In this document: positions 6,512 to 7,304 of the stretch, piece by piece
How the letters are laid out: each line of letters opens with the position of its first letter
Position numbering within the stretch: the first letter of the stretch is position 1
Source of the DNA: an uncultured Gluconobacter sp.
Lineage (GTDB): Bacteria > Pseudomonadota > Alphaproteobacteria > Acetobacterales > Acetobacteraceae
Assembly: GCA_937880175.1 (NCBI GenBank)
Contig: CALFLO010000122.1
Location: 1 to 7,304 of the forward strand
Direction: 5' to 3'
DNA: 7,304 bases
Position numbers and translations under genes: made by a program
The notes under the pieces: model-generated
Told to the model about the DNA's origin: nothing
The model's input: only the letters and a program-made list of their open reading frames with translations
Database searches by the model: none

Positions 6512-7206
6512 GGTGCAGCGGCCTTGCGTACAGGTGGGGCCTGCATCCGTTTGTCCGGGTAAAGGCACCATTTTGTCGCGGGACAACGCCAGCATTCGGG
6601 CGCGCGGGCCTTGCAGACGTACCGTCCATGCAGGATCAGCCAGTGATGCGCTGGACGCAGCATGTCTTTCGGGATCCGCGCGACCAGCCCATCTTCGACC
6701 TGCCGCACGGTTTTGCCGGGTGCCAGACCAGTCCGGTTGCCGATGCGGAAAATATGCGTATCCACCGCCATCGTATCTGCCCCGAAGGCGACATTCATCA
6801 CGACATTCGCTGTTTTGCGCCCCACACCGGCCAGCGCTTCGAGCGACGCCCGGTCGGAGGGCACCTGACTGCCATGACGCTCCAGAAGCTGTTCGCATAA
6901 TAGTTCCACGTTATGCGCTTTTGCCCGCCACAATCCGATGGTGCGGATATGTCGTGCAATACCATCTTCGCCGAGGGCTGCCATGGAGGCCGGGTCGGGA
7001 GCTTCCTCGAACAGGCCTTTTGTCGCCTTGTTGACCGATTTGTCGGTGGCCTGTGCCGAAAGCACGACGCTGACCAGAAGTTCGAATGGATTGCGGAACA
7101 CCAGTTCGCTCTCCGCGTCGGGATTGGCCTCGGCGAGTGCGGTAATGAAAGCTTTTGCGGCTGCCTTGCTCATGGGCCGGCTTGCAGTTGCTTGGGCATC
7201 GGTCAT
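6508..7206 (-). CDS. nth: Endonuclease III (DNA glycosylase / AP lyase)
   Basis: Removes oxidised pyrimidines and nicks abasic sites in base excision repair. 232 residues from the ATG at 7206, preceded by GGAG (7218-7215) at an 8-nt spacing. The frame stays open to the window edge, but the upstream part has no family character; MSKAAAK at 7173 is a later alternative. From 7206, the helix-hairpin-helix LEALAGVGRKTANVV spans 122-136 and contains the catalytic lysine K131. The catalytic aspartate is D149 in VDTHIFR. The [4Fe-4S] cluster ligands C198-x6-C205-x2-C208-x5-C214 are all present. LSAQATDKSVN (near residue 50) is the usual DNA-minor-groove segment. E. coli Nth has 211 residues; the excess is at both ends. 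It converges with the secreted-protein gene, overlapping it by 4 nt with no terminator hairpin between. Confidence 0.97.
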   Translation of the reverse strand: MTDAQATASRPMSKAAAKAFITALAEANPDAESELVFRNPFELLVSVVLSAQATDKSVNKATKGLFEEAPDPASMAALGEDGIARHIRTIGLWRAKAHNVELLCEQLLERHGSQVPSDRASLEALAGVGRKTANVVMNVAFGADTMAVDTHIFRIGNRTGLAPGKTVRQVEDGLVARIPKDMLRPAHHWLILHGRYVCKARAPECWRCPATKWCLYPDKRMQAPPVRKAAAP

Positions 7207-7304
7207 GGCAGGCGCTCCATCAGGCTGTGGTCCGGCACCATGCCAGAACGGCTGTTGCGTCCGGTCCGGACAGACAGCAAGATAAGGCAAAGTTCTGAAA
7301 ATTC
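7203..7304 (-). CDS. Possible 3' end of an upstream gene overlapping the nth start
   Basis: One minus-strand frame is open from the right edge for 33 codons and ends in a TGA that overlaps the nth ATG as ATGA, the usual sign of translational coupling. The visible end reads SGMVPDHSLMERLP. I do not recognise it, and the first half has A/T-rich third positions unlike the neighbours. Two minus-strand frames, this one and that of nth, are open to the edge, so this may be chance. If it is not a gene, the region is the nth promoter. It also holds a 13-nt palindrome, GTCCGG-T-CCGGAC (7259-7271). Confidence 0.3.
   Translation of the reverse strand, partial: EFSELCLILLSVRTGRNSRSGMVPDHSLMERLP

Noticed and set aside
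6041..6898. Minus-strand open frame of 285 codons spanning the secreted-protein gene and the end of nth
   Set aside because: It overlaps two well-supported genes, and its translation is low-complexity R/G/A-rich with no motif.
1..7304. CRISPR array, tRNA or rRNA gene, insertion sequence, toxin-antitoxin or phage genes
   Set aside because: No regularly spaced repeats, tRNA-like cloverleaf, transposase motif or related coding frame was found while reading both strands.

Overview
The window looks like chromosomal DNA from a GC-rich alphaproteobacterium. An acetic acid bacterium (Acetobacteraceae, for example a Gluconobacter relative) is my best guess. This rests on codon usage, on protein character and on a divergent gltX / comEC arrangement that I recall from alphaproteobacteria. 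The species cannot be fixed from the sequence alone. There are no tRNA or rRNA genes, insertion sequences, CRISPR arrays or phage genes. Coding density is very high, with many overlapping gene ends.

Layout. Positions 1-2129 (minus strand) hold gltX (glutamyl-tRNA synthetase) followed by pyrB (aspartate carbamoyltransferase, cut by the left edge). The two overlap by 8 nt and probably share a transcript. A 209-bp divergent intergenic region (2130-2338) separates them from a plus-strand block. That block starts with a two-gene cassette joined by an ATGA overlap: a YjlB-type cupin (2339-2926) and an NADP-binding, F420-reductase-like oxidoreductase (2923-3648). Both begin with twin-arginine-type signal sequences. 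A long, nearly continuous hairpin (3658-3700) lies in the 75-nt gap before comEC (3724-5937), the DNA-uptake channel protein. A small secreted protein of unknown function follows (6002-6511). On the minus strand, nth (endonuclease III, 6508-7206) converges on it with a 4-nt overlap. The last ~100 bases may carry the end of another minus-strand gene overlapping the nth start.

Function. Most genes are housekeeping: pyrimidine synthesis, tRNA charging, base excision repair and DNA uptake. The least ordinary part is the cupin / oxidoreductase pair between gltX and comEC. Two Tat signals in an apparent operon suggest a periplasmic redox or cofactor-dependent pair exported in folded form. Its substrate is unknown. 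I see no convincing evidence of a wholly new defence or mobile system here.
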